Below are positions 12,396 through 23,070 of a stretch of 64,000 nucleotides of DNA, piece after piece. The stretch covers positions 16,818 through 80,817 of the forward strand of contig ARYC01001871.1 of NCBI GenBank assembly GCA_000711775.1, written 5' to 3'. The notes under the pieces were generated by a model that was not told the origin of the DNA, ran no database searches, and was given only the letters and a program-made list of their open reading frames with translations. The position numbers and the translations under genes are program-made. How positions within the stretch are numbered: position 1 is the stretch's first letter; each line of letters opens with the position of its first letter. This DNA comes from Oxytricha trifallax. Its lineage: Eukaryota > Ciliophora > Spirotrichea > Sporadotrichida > Oxytrichidae.

Positions 12396-13150
12396 AATTA
12401 ATTTGAAACAGCTACAGTTGAAAAAAAAATTGTAAAATTTTAATAATAAAATACAATTTATAACTTTTTATTTTCATTATGAAAATCTCCTTATACTTTC
12501 TTATTATTTTATATGAACATTTATTTGGCATAAAATAAAAATATATTTCTTATTCAATTTGATTGTTATAATATTTAAAATAAAAATTTAACTATTATAT
12601 TTTATTTCAATTAATATAATTATATATCTTAGAATCAATTAATAGAACTTAATTTAATATTGCCTATAATTTAATGAAATTTTACGTCTCCAATATTTTA
12701 TTAAAATTACGATATAAATAAACGCATTTTCTTAAGTAATTCAATGAGAATTTTAAAATATTTATGCTACTTATGAATAATATTTTTGTATTTAGATTAT
12801 AAAATTAAATTTAAAATATCTAAACTATCTATTTTAATATTGTAAAAATATATTTAATTTAAAAAATACAAATTTAATTAAATTTTAATCATACAGTTAT
12901 TGCTGTTGCAAAAATCAACCCACTGATCATATTACAAACTTAATATATTTTGGTAGAATTTTCTTCAATTTTAAATTTGATAAGATCCTTTGATTTTTCC
13001 TCTTATATTTATCATATAGATATTCATAATTCTACCTCCTCAAATGCATAAGAAATTATTAATTATATTTAAATGAGAGATGTAAGAATAAATAAAATGA
13101 TTTTACGCTATAATTCTTAATATAATTTGTGTTAAAAAAAGTGAATATAT
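12396..13150. other. AT-rich intergenic
   Basis: Nothing recognised. It aligns with 32880-33600 in unit 2. Confidence 0.5.
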
Positions 13151-13534
13151 ATGATAAAACTTGATAGTAAGATATAAGGCAGTTAACAAAAAACCTAGTA
13201 AATTCCAGAATCTATTTGTAAGAATAACCAGATAATGCATTTAGAAAAAATGCAGAAAGATTTTTTTTCTCGGTGCCTAAGTAAGTCATCAATAAGACAT
13301 TATAATAGTAATGAAGATAACAGACTATAGCTATTTGAGAGAATATATACTTTGTCATATAGAAAAATCAACTCACAATGTATTGATCGTATTTAACACA
13401 TAAAATATTTAATACAAGTTATTAAGAAATCGTTCAATTTAAACTTTTTTTGTAAAACGGAAGAATCTATTCAAAAAGGAGTTAAATATAATCTTAAGTT
13501 ACTACAATTAAAGGCATTAATTAATGTAGTATGA
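13151..13534 (+). CDS. Hypothetical protein, 127 aa, unit 1 only intact
   Basis: ATG 13151 is preceded by an in-frame TGA at 13142-13144, and the frame ends at TGA 13532-13534. The sequence is helical and basic (NRLQLFERIYTLSYRKINS). In unit 2 the same stretch (33680-33900) keeps RLQLFERIYSMLLRKIDS but its upstream frame is shifted and lacks a start, so that copy is broken. Product not recognised. It may be the first part of a gene whose second part is the ORF at 13814. Confidence 0.4.
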
Positions 13535-13813
13535 TTTCCAAATGAAAAAGCCATAGATCAGTAAGCTTCATTTATATGTTATTTAATTAATTTGTAGCAA
13601 GATTTATTGATTGATTATTTTTTCATTTACTAATAAAATCAATTAAATAAAATCAGCCATGTTTGTATGACGAATTGAAAGAATGATTCTCTAAAATTAT
13701 TTCTAAAAATTATCATATCAATCATGAAAGTATATGACATATAGTCAGATATTAAAATAAACAAGCAATTGCTTTTTAAATGAGTATTATTTTACCACAG
13801 ATTAGTAATTAAT

Positions 13814-14107
13814 ATGGAGAGCTTTGATGTAATTTAGTTAGAGAATGGTTCATAAAAAATTAAATATAAAAATACAATAAAACGGAACGGAAATCGCTAA
13901 AAACAAAGAATGTGGAAGGAATGGAAAAAGGTTACATTATCTTCTATACTTAATAGAAAAAACCGACCTTTAATACAAAAAGGACTTAACAGTATACTGG
14001 AAAAGAAATAAAATATTGAGAAAGGAGTGCAAATGATTCAAATTTACATAAACCAATTACAACAAGACAAAATAATATAAAACAAACGATAATACTTTTA
14101 ATTTTGA
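13814..14107 (+). CDS. Basic hypothetical protein MESFDV..., 97 aa
   Basis: ATG 13814 to TGA 14105-14107. Very Lys/Arg/Gln-rich, with RMWKEWKKVTLSSILNR in the middle. The unit 2 and 3 copies (34288, 57097) keep the MESFDV start and the W..WKKA.FSYILNR core but are 126 aa long with a different C-terminus. Conservation of the frame across diverged copies supports coding. Function unknown. Confidence 0.45.
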
Positions 14108-14618
14108 TAAATCTTAAAAGAGAAAAAACTCTAAATCATAAATATTTTGTATGTCGTAGGTCTAATTCTTATCTTTAAACTTCACATAATTTTATCTAAT
14201 GATAACTACAAAATTAAATATTAATATGAATCCTCTCAAATTTAAAGCAATCAAATTAATATAGAGTAAAATTTTACATTAAAAAAGCAGCCACTCTTAT
14301 AAACCCTTTAATTAAAATGGATTGAGTTCTTTAATATTATACTTATAGATACAATTATTTAATTTTATGCTTGTCTGTTTAAAATTCAGTAATCAATTTC
14401 TATTTATATTTAATAAGTCATTAATTATATTTTAAGATTATTAATTAGATATAATTAGCTTGTAGCTTTAATTATTTCAACGATTTAAATATTAAAAGCA
14501 ATAGACAAGATTTAAATATAAATAAATTTTAACTTGAACATTAAATAATTTAAATTTAAATTTAAATTTAAATTAAATTATAATCAAGTTTAGATTTTAA
14601 TTCAAATTTAAATTGTAA
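14108..14618. other. Upstream region of broken family gene D
   Basis: AT-rich. It contains the palindrome variant TTAAATATTAAA at 14485-14496 and a run of AAATTT units at about 14551-14575, followed by CAAATTTAAATTGTAA directly before the ATG. The unit 2 counterpart has a longer AT-only palindrome at about 35027-35062. Confidence 0.45.
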
Positions 14619-15108
14619 ATGGCAGAAAAAAACTATTTTAAAACAACCAACTGAGTGCTACTTAAAATACTAGACACAGAAACTATAAAAACTGTAAAAT
14701 CAGAGAACAATGGAGTATAATACACTTGAAGGAGAAGTGAAAGAATGCTCTCAAAATAAACGAGAGAAAACAGAGCATGAAACAATTGCAGCATAGGATG
14801 GAAATCAGTCAAGTAGATAAGTACACAACTAATAGCACAATGGACACTAAAAAATTTCAGCGTTTGATGAAGGATATAATAATTAAAGAAGAAGCTAATA
14901 TTCCGGTAATGCGATGCATGAAGATAAGGATAATGACGAAAAAGAAAGTGGATATCCTTTCCAACACCCTTTCAAGGACATAGTTGAAACATAGTATAGT
15001 TAGCCATACAATGTTGCAAAAGTATAAGAAGTCATTAATTCGTTAATTGAGATCGAAAACAAATCTGGACTTTAATATTAAAACAGTCAAAAGTCTAATT
15101 AATTTTGA
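14619..15108 (+). pseudogene. Family gene D, unit 1 copy, broken
   Basis: ATG 14619 corresponds to ATG 35089 in unit 2, but an in-frame TGA follows after 11 codons and about 80 bp of the N-terminal coding part is missing. A later frame (about 14723 to TGA 15106-15108) still reads NTLEGEVKECSQNKREKTEH, matching NALEEELKECYQSKRVKIEH of unit 2, and then diverges. The rest of the gene and all of family gene E are absent from unit 1. Confidence 0.6.
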
Positions 15109-15584
15109 TAAAATTATAGGGAGATAAAAGTTCAAGGAATGGAAGTAAAAATAAATTATCAATAGATTTAATAGTAAATGAGTAGCGAATTAAAAATAAA
15201 TATGATTCTATATGATTAAATAATTTGATAAAAATTGGCTTAAAAAATTGATAAATTCAAATATACTTATTTCAAGTATTAAAAAACTAAGTAAATAGAA
15301 TTAACATAATTTTTTTAAAAAAAATTAAATCGAAAAACATTATTTTCTTATCCTTGAAGTTCAATTTTTAAATACAAACTATTATTTATAAATTTTTAAA
15401 AGTTTATGATGATAAAATTAATTCGCATAAAATATAAGATATAGATTAAATAAATTTCGATAATTTTTTATTTTATTCTAATATTCAGTGTTTTTAACAT
15501 CGTATCTGAAATTGAATAATTTATATAATTTCTATTAATATAAATAAATTTTAAGAAAAACTGTTAATATTAAATTTTAATATT
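15109..15584. other. Non-coding, deletion junction of unit 1
   Basis: From about 15240 onward this aligns with 39830-40096 of unit 2, so about 4.3 kb lying between these points in unit 2 is absent here. AAACTGTT at 15558-15565 is the empty site of the poly-G element found at 40097-40556 and 62905-63383. Confidence 0.55.
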
Positions 15585-16756
15585 GATAACATATAAAGCA
15601 AAAAGGTAAAATGAGATAAATTCAAAATTCAATCAAACATTAATATATTTTAACTGTCATATTTTATTTATTTATTAATTTAAGGACAAGAATTAAAAAT
15701 ACTATAATCAAAAATAGTATAGGTTATTATTATTTTGCATTTAAGCCCCCATTATACTGATTCTCTAAGGTATAACTCTATTAAAGACCTCCATTAGATT
15801 TACTTATTTATTATTTGTTATCTTAATTTTCCTGTCTACTCTTATTCTCGCTACTCTTCAAGCCAGAAAATAGAAATTTATTACTGAAAGATTAATTGAC
15901 CTATTGCTTTTTGATATTTGCCTAAATTTATGTTGAATTTTAGGATTTTACATAGGGATATTTTTTATTTAATAAAAATACTGAGAGTGCTTATCTTTAA
16001 CCCAATTTTACTAAATTTATTCATTGTCTCTATTTTATGTTGCCTGAAGAGAATGTGATTTAATTGAAGGTTTTGGATTTTGGAGTTTTGTTACTTTGGG
16101 TAAAAATTGAATTCAGCATCTTAACCACCACACATATACATATTTAGCATGCCTTCTTATTTCATTCATTAAAATGATTATAATAGCCAAGACTTCCCTT
16201 ATTGAGCACTTGATAATTTATCTTTAGTATTTTTTCTTAAAAGCATCATCGAAATTTCAGGGCTCATGTGTTTGATGATTGCTAAACTTGCAGAATCTCT
16301 AACAGCAGGATTTTAATCAAGAAGGGAAAGTAACAAGGTTATGTTCGTTAAAGGACCAATCAATGCCAATCGAATTGTACATTCGCACCTAATTTTTAAA
16401 TTTTTGTTCTTAGTAAGACTTTCAATGAGCATCAATTCTCCCTAGAGTCCATAATTCTAGATGCACAGAAGAGCACAGTTTCTAATTTGTATATCTTTAT
16501 CATTCAAACAAAGGTACAAGAAAGGCAAAAGATGTCTGGCTTTAAGATAAATTCCTGAATTATTCACTACTTTATTGTGTAGTATATCCAAGGATGGCAA
16601 ACTTGCTTTTCAAATTGAAGAAATTTTAAGAATACAAAAGTCCAAAACATTTTAGAATTATATTAGTAAATAATAAAAACATGTCAGTTAATAAACACTA
16701 ATATTTGATTGATTTTTGAATTTATCTCAATTTACCTTTTTGTATTAAATGTTATC
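15585..16756. mobile_element. Unit 1-specific 1172-bp segment between AATATT repeats
   Basis: Flanked by AATATT at 15579-15584 and 16757-16762. Units 2 and 3 have a single AATATT at this place with the same flanks, so the difference is precise. The ends form a short inverted repeat, GATAACAT at the left and ATGTTATC at the right. It contains the HEAT-like coding segments on the minus strand. A transposon-like insertion with a 6-bp target duplication, an IES, or a precise deletion from units 2/3 would all look like this. Confidence 0.5.
15700..16640 (-). pseudogene. HEAT-repeat-like coding segments, minus strand
   Basis: On the minus strand from about 16610 a frame reads through HLLPFLYLCLNDKDIQIRNC and LLLSLLDQNPAVRDSASLAI, with the hydrophobic and D-x-x-x-R spacing of HEAT/armadillo-type repeats, to TGA at 16166. 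Further downstream, 15930-15730 is again open. TGGCT occurs near 16187 and 15863, and joining there continues the frame (SWLEEQREQEQTGKL), which would fit an IES of about 330 bp. No start codon is visible. It is probably part of a gene whose other parts lie elsewhere, or a remnant. Confidence 0.4.
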
Positions 16757-16853
16757 AATATTATAACTATATTTACTTAATGACTTAAATTTTGAGCTGC
16801 GTTAAAAAATTGTATTAAAAGAAGTTATATATAAAAATTTGATAAATAGAAAC

Positions 16854-18467
16854 ATTTAGAGAGAAAATTTGAGGAGGAAAAATAAAAACTATAGAGAATT
16901 TAATGGTTGAGTTGATTTTCAGAGAAAACGAACTTATTCTTATAAGACTTTTCATAATGAGAACCCAAGCAAACTCAAAGAGATACTAAAGAATTACGAG
17001 GAGACATAGCTGAGACAAAATGTTCAGAATCTGTAAAATCTTGAAGAGACTTATTCCGAGGATATTAATGAGGATAGTGCTAGAAACCTAAATGGAAAAT
17101 CTGATGAAATCCCTCATAATAGAATTAGATTTGACGATAGTGCAGAAGTCAATTCTAAATCTTTCAACTTGCACATACCTGCTTTCTAAGGAGTCCCCTT
17201 TGTGACTATTTGCAATCCTGATTTCTTAAATGCTCAATTTGGAAGTATCAATTAATTTATGCCTACCAACTCGTTGCGACAGTTTGAATCACCAAACTAA
17301 CCTTTAAATGCAGGAAATGAATGTGTCTTAAATAACACAAGCAATTTTATGCTTACAGACACCAAGACTCTATTGCTTAACGAAATCAAAAGGGATGAAA
17401 TTCACGAAAGCAAAGACTTGCCTGCTGAAACTCTAGATTTCATGGCTGAGCTCCAAGGTTGGATCAATCTTGTAAGAAATCTTAAGAACATAAATGAGTT
17501 AGAAGGGACCTTTTAAAAGAGTTCTAAGTAATAACTCAAATGATGTTGAAGAGTTTTAATGGTGAGCACAAGCGCTTGAAAGAAGGTCACAAATTTATTT
17601 ATAAATGTAATTAACGTGTTATCTATGGATACAAAGATAATAATGCTTTCCTTATAAACGAAATAGAATAATGTTTATATAAGATAAATTATGATCACAC
17701 TGTTAAATACATCAATCAAGGGTTCTGGACATTTACACTTACCTCAAAGAAGATTATTCTGATAGTAGAATCATTAGCAGAATTATTCTCGCAACATTTG
17801 AAAAGTTGCAGCGAGCCACATGCCAAGCCAAAAATGTCTACAATTTATGAAATCAGTTGAAGATTAAGCTTATGACTACATTGATAGCAATAAAAGAGTG
17901 TTCAATAAGGTTCATAAATTTTGTTAATTACTTAAAAACTTTCACAAATTAAAAAAGTAGAAAAAATTCAAGATATCAAAAGATCTGTGAGTGAATATTA
18001 GATTCAAAGACTTTCTCAAATTCAACAAAGCCCAACTTAATCATAAAATAGAAATCAGTTGTACTAAAATTTCAGAAATGGTAAAGAAGTTGAGATGAGA
18101 GACGTTTCAATGAAGCCCGTCTGTTTTGTTTGTTGCGAAAGTGAGAGAGAGAGAGATCTTCCTACTTAAAGAAAAGATTCAGGAACTGCAATCATAGGGT
18201 TAAGAACTGCAATCATAGGGCCAGGAACTGCAATCATAGAGCCAGGAACTTAAAACATAAATTAAACTATTAGAATCAGAAATCAATAAGCTTAAGAGTA
18301 ATGAGACAAAAAATTAAAAGATTCAAGAAGTCTATGAAGCCCTTGTGTAGGAGTTGCAAAAGAATGCTCAACAATAGTTGCCCAAAAACTTAAAATCTGA
18401 ATTAAGATCATTGAAGCGATAGATAAAATCAGAAAACTATGAGAAAATTCAGATAGATATTGAGTGA
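16854..18467 (+). pseudogene. Family gene F, unit 1 copy, broken
   Basis: Collinear with the intact unit 2 gene at 40675-42285. The start codon is changed (ATG to ATT at 16854-16856). Single-base losses occur near 17510 (GGGG to GGG), 17725 and 17800, with further small indels near 17925, 17960 and 18145. The C-terminal part with the repeat ELQSQGQ and the coiled coil still ends at the same TGA 18465-18467. Several independent frameshifts make this a pseudogene with good confidence. Confidence 0.75.
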
Positions 18468-18810
18468 GCATGCCATTTATACAGAAACCAACTTCATTCT
18501 TATTATACTCATAAATCTAGGTGTTGAAATTTCTCTTCCCCTCATTTAGCTTTATAACAAGTATTTACATTTCCTTTGCAAATAATTTATATTAATTCTT
18601 TAGAACTGTTTAAAAATACTCTATTTCATAATAATTAGTTTAAGAGATTTATAAAAAGTTAAATTGTTTGATATTCCAAATAATAATTTTTTTATGGGAA
18701 GTGAATACAATAGAAAAATTATATTTAAATTACAATAGATTTAATTGGTCCATGAATGATTAAAACAGAAATTTAATAAATTATTTGCTTAAGAATTTTA
18801 TAAATCTATA

Positions 18811-20495
18811 ATGGAAAATCAAAACAATTTTATATCAAAATATTAATAAAAGAACAAATCAGTCAAAATCTGAGACAATGACTTAGATGGGAAAGATTGG
18901 GAATTCATAGAATTTGATACTATAGAGATTTAAGTGGATATTATATTTATACAAGATCACCCATGCATTGTCACAGCAGCTTACAAGAATAACATTATAA
19001 ACAAGCAAGGCATTAATTTGCATTATTACATTTTATTAGCTTTAATATTATTAATTTCATTTCAATAATTTGATAAAAATAATTCAATTATTTATAATTT
19101 TTATCATTAAGGGACTTTTAGAAGGATTCAGTTTATTTCCACCTTATAATTGCTTCCGATAAAAATTGACAGATTTAAGTTAGATAAAAAAGCCAAAAAT
19201 TTAATATACATACTATACTATGATTGATTTACAACCTAAAGTTGGAATGTCTCATACTTAAGATAAAAACAATAAAATATATTATTATCAATTCAAATAT
19301 GTCAACCATTAAATGTGCTTAATGAATATAAACTCCAATTTAAAATTACATAAAATTAATCTAAATTTATAACAAATATAAGTTTGGAATATTACAATTA
19401 CTTTTCTCCAACAAAAATAATTAATTTTAATTATTTTTAATTTTAAAGAAAGGTTTAAATGATGATGGAGATTTGAGAGAAGATCTGTAAATTCCTAGTG
19501 ATAGCAAAAATTTCGGGGGGGGGGTCTAAGTCGGTGCAAAAATTTTTTCAAAATCCTAAGTCGGTGCCAAATTTTTTTTCTCAAAAACATCAAAATCCCT
19601 AAGTCGGTGCATGATCAATTTTTGACATTATTCATATATTTTATCATCCTGCCCCACATAAAAAGTATCATTATTAACTAAAATTTATGTCTCAGCTTCT
19701 GAATCGAACTCCTTCATTGAATTTTGATCATAGGACACTTAAAATATTATTACAAAAATATTTTTTCTCTGTGACAGATATTTGTTTAAGTAGAATAAAA
19801 AACATTATTTCATATTATAATATCTAATTAGTCAGTAAGCAACAAAATTGGGGATTAAGAACATCATAATTATTCACTAAATTTAATGATGTCTGGAATT
19901 AAAAAATTCGTACATATTGATTAGTGTATTTAAAAAAGAACAATTAATTGAGTCAATAGTTTTTATAATATGGCAAAACATCATTAAATTTAGTGAATAA
20001 TTATGATGTTCTTAATCCCAAATTTTGTTGCTTACTGACTAATTAGATATTATAATATGAAATAATGTTTTTTATTCTACTTAAACAAATATCTGTCACA
20101 GAGAAAAAATATTTTTGTAATAATGTTTTAAGTGTCCTCTGATCAAAATTCAATGAAGGAGTTCGATTCAGAAGCTGAGACATAAATTCTAGTTAATAAT
20201 GATACTTTTTATGTGGGGCAGGATGATAAAATATATCAATTTATGTCAAAAATTTATCATGCACCGACTTAGGGATTTTGATGTTTTTGAGAAAAAAAAT
20301 TTTGCACCGACTTAGGATTTTGAAAAAATTTTTGCACCGACTCAGACCCCCCCCAAATTTCAAAGATTACATTAAAAATTTGAAGATATTTATGAAAAAT
20401 GGGTTTAAGATTAAGAAAATCTATAAATTAAAGTTAAAGTTGGATTATTTTGGGAGTAAGAACAAGTCATAGATTTTTCATTAGAGAAGATTTGA
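18811..20495 (+). pseudogene. eIF5A-like gene, unit 1 copy, broken
   Basis: Aligns with 42630-43460 in unit 2. Differences that break it: codon 20 is TGA where unit 2 has TTTAGG context, one base is missing near 19018, and an 840-bp foldback element sits inside the C-terminal part at 19515-20354. The downstream part (FEDIYEKWVQDQENL) continues after the element. If the element were removed at its AAATTTC repeats, the C-terminal frame would match unit 2, but the upstream lesions would remain. Confidence 0.55.
19515..20354. mobile_element. Foldback element with G10/C8 ends
   Basis: Starts with ten G and ends with eight C. The arms, about 19515-19893 and 19979-20354, are almost perfectly complementary around an 85-bp spacer. 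Each arm tip carries three imperfect direct repeats of CTAAGTCGGTGCAAAAATTT. AAATTTC flanks both sides, and unit 2 has a single AAATTTC at the empty site (43321-43328), so this is an insertion with a target duplication of about 7 bp. No coding frame is present. It shares the poly-G/poly-C ends and tandem tip repeats with the element at 40097. Confidence 0.8.
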
Positions 20496-21445
20496 TTGCA
20501 ACCATTTATGAGAATAGATATATATAATGAAAGTTCTCGTGAAAATGGTTTAAAATAATGTTTTGGATGGAATTTATTTAGAAATATTATGAAAATATTA
20601 AAAATTCTTATAATTAATTAAATTTCAAATTTCACAGAGTTATTTTTAAAATATTTTGCTAAATTTTACTCTCAAAAGAATAGATAAAGAGGTATTATTA
20701 TAAATAAATATAATATTATAAAATAAGATAAGATTACTATCCTTTTATTATAATAGCTATCTAATAATATTTCCTCGCTCTTTTAGATAATCCTTATAAA
20801 TTAGTTATAAATTATAAAATGCAAAATAAATTTATGAACCAATTTAAATTTAATGTTTAAATTTTTATCAAAATTAAAGTTAAAAAAATCTATTCGTATT
20901 TATCACCAATAAATCTAAATTAAGGCATTTTTTATCAAGCAGAAAAGATAATGACCTATTTATGAATAAAATTTTAAATTAAAGTCAAATTAATATTTAT
21001 CCCAAAAATTGCTTTACTATTCTATCCATTTATATCTCTCTCTATATAAAATGAAATATTTTATTAGTTTTAATGAAAAAATTTAGTGCTCAATTTAATT
21101 TATAATTATTTATTTGTTAAATTCATTTATTAAATAATTAAAATATTGTATTTATCCCATAATATTAAGCAGATATCCAAATTAATTTTTCAATTCAAAT
21201 TGATTGTTAAGTGTAAATTTTGAAATATCTCACTTAAGCATCTGTAACTACCTATGATAGATTAAAACCTGTTAGAAAATGAGAAAACGAAATTATTTAT
21301 TTGTTTTTAAATTTTCTATAATAAAATCATAAATTTTACTTATAATGAAAGTTATACTAAAGTGATATTCATAAAAGAAATTATTTATAAACTTAATAAT
21401 TAATTCTATATTTTTAATTTTAAATGACTAAAAAGTTATATAAAA
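20496..21445. other. AT-rich intergenic
   Basis: No gene seen. It is conserved in unit 2 (43461-44309) with small indels, the largest near 20990-21110. Confidence 0.5.
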
Positions 21446-21592
21446 ACCTTGAAGTAAGGGGAGCTTGACTTGCTAGTTAAGAGAGGTCTGCTAGAGAAAT
21501 ACTATTCTTACATATAAAAACATCCTAAGTCATTACTAGCTAGGTTTTATGGAATATACACAATCAAAATTAAGTACATGAAATCGATTAAT
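21446..21592 (+). CDS. GPCR-PIPK, middle kinase segment (unit 1), inverted block
   Basis: Plus-strand coding segment that reads TLKQGELDLLVKRGLLEKYY then IQKHPKSLLARFYGIYTIKI, a classic PIPK stretch (LLp.YY.H...nP.SLLarfYGiytik). It begins with ACCTTGAAGTAA at 21446-21457, which matches the end of the N-lobe segment on the minus strand (ACTTTGAAGTAA, complement of 23071-23082) and acts as an inverted pointer. It ends with TTAAT at 21588-21592, repeated at 21963-21967. In the assembled gene it lies between the N-lobe (FFFTNNKNFVIK) and the C-lobe (VIIMDNLMG). Confidence 0.8.
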
Positions 21593-21962
21593 AAAAACCA
21601 TAAGATTATTTTTACATTTTATAAATTATTGAAATAGTGTGATTGATTTTAATAAAATTAAATTTTGAAAATTATTAATATCTTACTCACAATAACTTCA
21701 TAATGAGAATTGATAAAATAAATAATAGATTTTGATGAAAAAAATCCGTTTGTCTTTTTATTATTTTTATTATTTTATATGTAGTATTCAGATTTTATTT
21801 TAATTATTATTTATAGTTGTTAAAGGATTACTGAGATTATAATTTTTGAGACTAAACTAAAAATAAAATTTTCATTACAGGGAAATTAATGATCCAATAA
21901 CATCATGCTTTAAAATTGTTTAATAAATCTAAATTTAACTATTTACAATTAGTTTTGTTGTT
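21588..21962 (+). other. IES of 375 bp, pointer TTAAT
   Basis: Flanked by TTAAT at 21588-21592 and 21963-21967. Removing the segment with one repeat joins KYMKSI to NVIIMDNLMG in frame, the expected PIPK sequence. There is no GT...AG at the borders, so it does not look like an intron. The unit 2 equivalent is 44454-44803 (350 bp, same pointer). Confidence 0.75.
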
Positions 21963-23005
21963 TTAATGTGATAATCATGGATAATTTGATGGGTTAAAAT
22001 ATAGAAGAAGCCACAAGAATGTATGATTTAAAAGGTTCCACTTTTTAGAGAATAGTAATGAATCCGAGATCTGGCTTGCAAACTAGAAAAGATCTAAACT
22101 ATATAGAAGACGCTGATTATAGAATGCTAGTCAATAAGAAAATATAGAAAGATTTGCTTAACCGCATGCATAAAGATAAAGAATTTCTGAAATCGTGCGA
22201 TTTAATGGATTATTCGCTTTTGCTGGTCTTTTTTAAGAAAACTAAAATTGAAAGTCATAGCCCTTAAAATTGGTAAGGTTCAACTCCTCCACAAAACTTT
22301 GGAGATTTTTCAACAAAGAATAGAAAAATGTCTATATTTATGAAGTACACAAATGAAGGGAAATTTTTATGTGTGGAAGAGTAGGACAAATCATGTGATA
22401 ATTTAATGAACTCCCCAGAAGAAAAGAATCATCCTTTTATGAGGACTTAATCAATGAATTTCCCTAATCTGTAAATAAAAAACGATCCCTTCTCCGCTAA
22501 TAAATTTGATAGCATATCTTTTGATGACTAAGAATAAATTAACACTTAGCAATTGAAGCCACCAAATTTTTATTAAAGAAAAGTTTCTTAAGATCCAACA
22601 ATTAAAAGACCAACTTTTAACAGAGCCTTTACATTAGGTAGACATCAGAGTGATTCAAAGTCTTTCTATTAGAAATTTCTACCCAGTAATTTGATTGCTT
22701 AAAACAAACCGATTTAAAATGCAGATGACTACATACAATATCAAAGTGAATTGGATTAAGATACTTACTACCGTATTGGCATAATAGATTTCTTATAAAA
22801 ATACAATAGAGCTAAGAAGGTTGAGACTAAATGGTTAAAACTTAGAAACAGAAATGTTGATCCCTCTACTTTTTCATGTGTCCCTCCTAAGTTATACGGT
22901 GATAGATTTTTAAATTATATGAAAACACATTTGTTTAGTGAAAGAGTAACAATTAGAGAATCTGACTTTTAAGTAAGACAAACAGAGATGAATATTTTTA
23001 AATGA
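21963..23005 (+). CDS. GPCR-PIPK, kinase C-lobe segment (unit 1)
   Basis: Frame from the TTAAT pointer to TGA 23003-23005, about 346 aa. Diagnostic PIP kinase motifs are in order: VIIMDNL, YDLKGSTFQR (near 22022-22050), the catalytic LMDYSLLLVFF (near 22203-22235), a Gln/Asn/Ser-rich insert of about 150 residues, then YYRIGIIDFLQKYNRAKKVE with the Mg-binding Asp (near 22770) and FLNYMKTHLF at the end. The reaction is phosphorylation of phosphatidylinositol phosphates at the membrane. Taken alone it lacks the ATP-binding N-lobe, which is encoded on the opposite strand at 23071-23500. It is convergent with that block, with only 65 bp between them. Confidence 0.88.
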
Positions 23006-23070
23006 GTATTTTATTTTTTAATTAACCTATTACCATATTACCATATTACAATATTCTATAATACATTAGT

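Noticed and set aside
21963..23005. Stand-alone truncated kinase gene starting at the ATG of MDNLMG
   Set aside because: Coding similarity continues upstream of that ATG (NVIIMDNL) to the TTAAT pointer, and the missing N-lobe is found on the other strand with a matching pointer.
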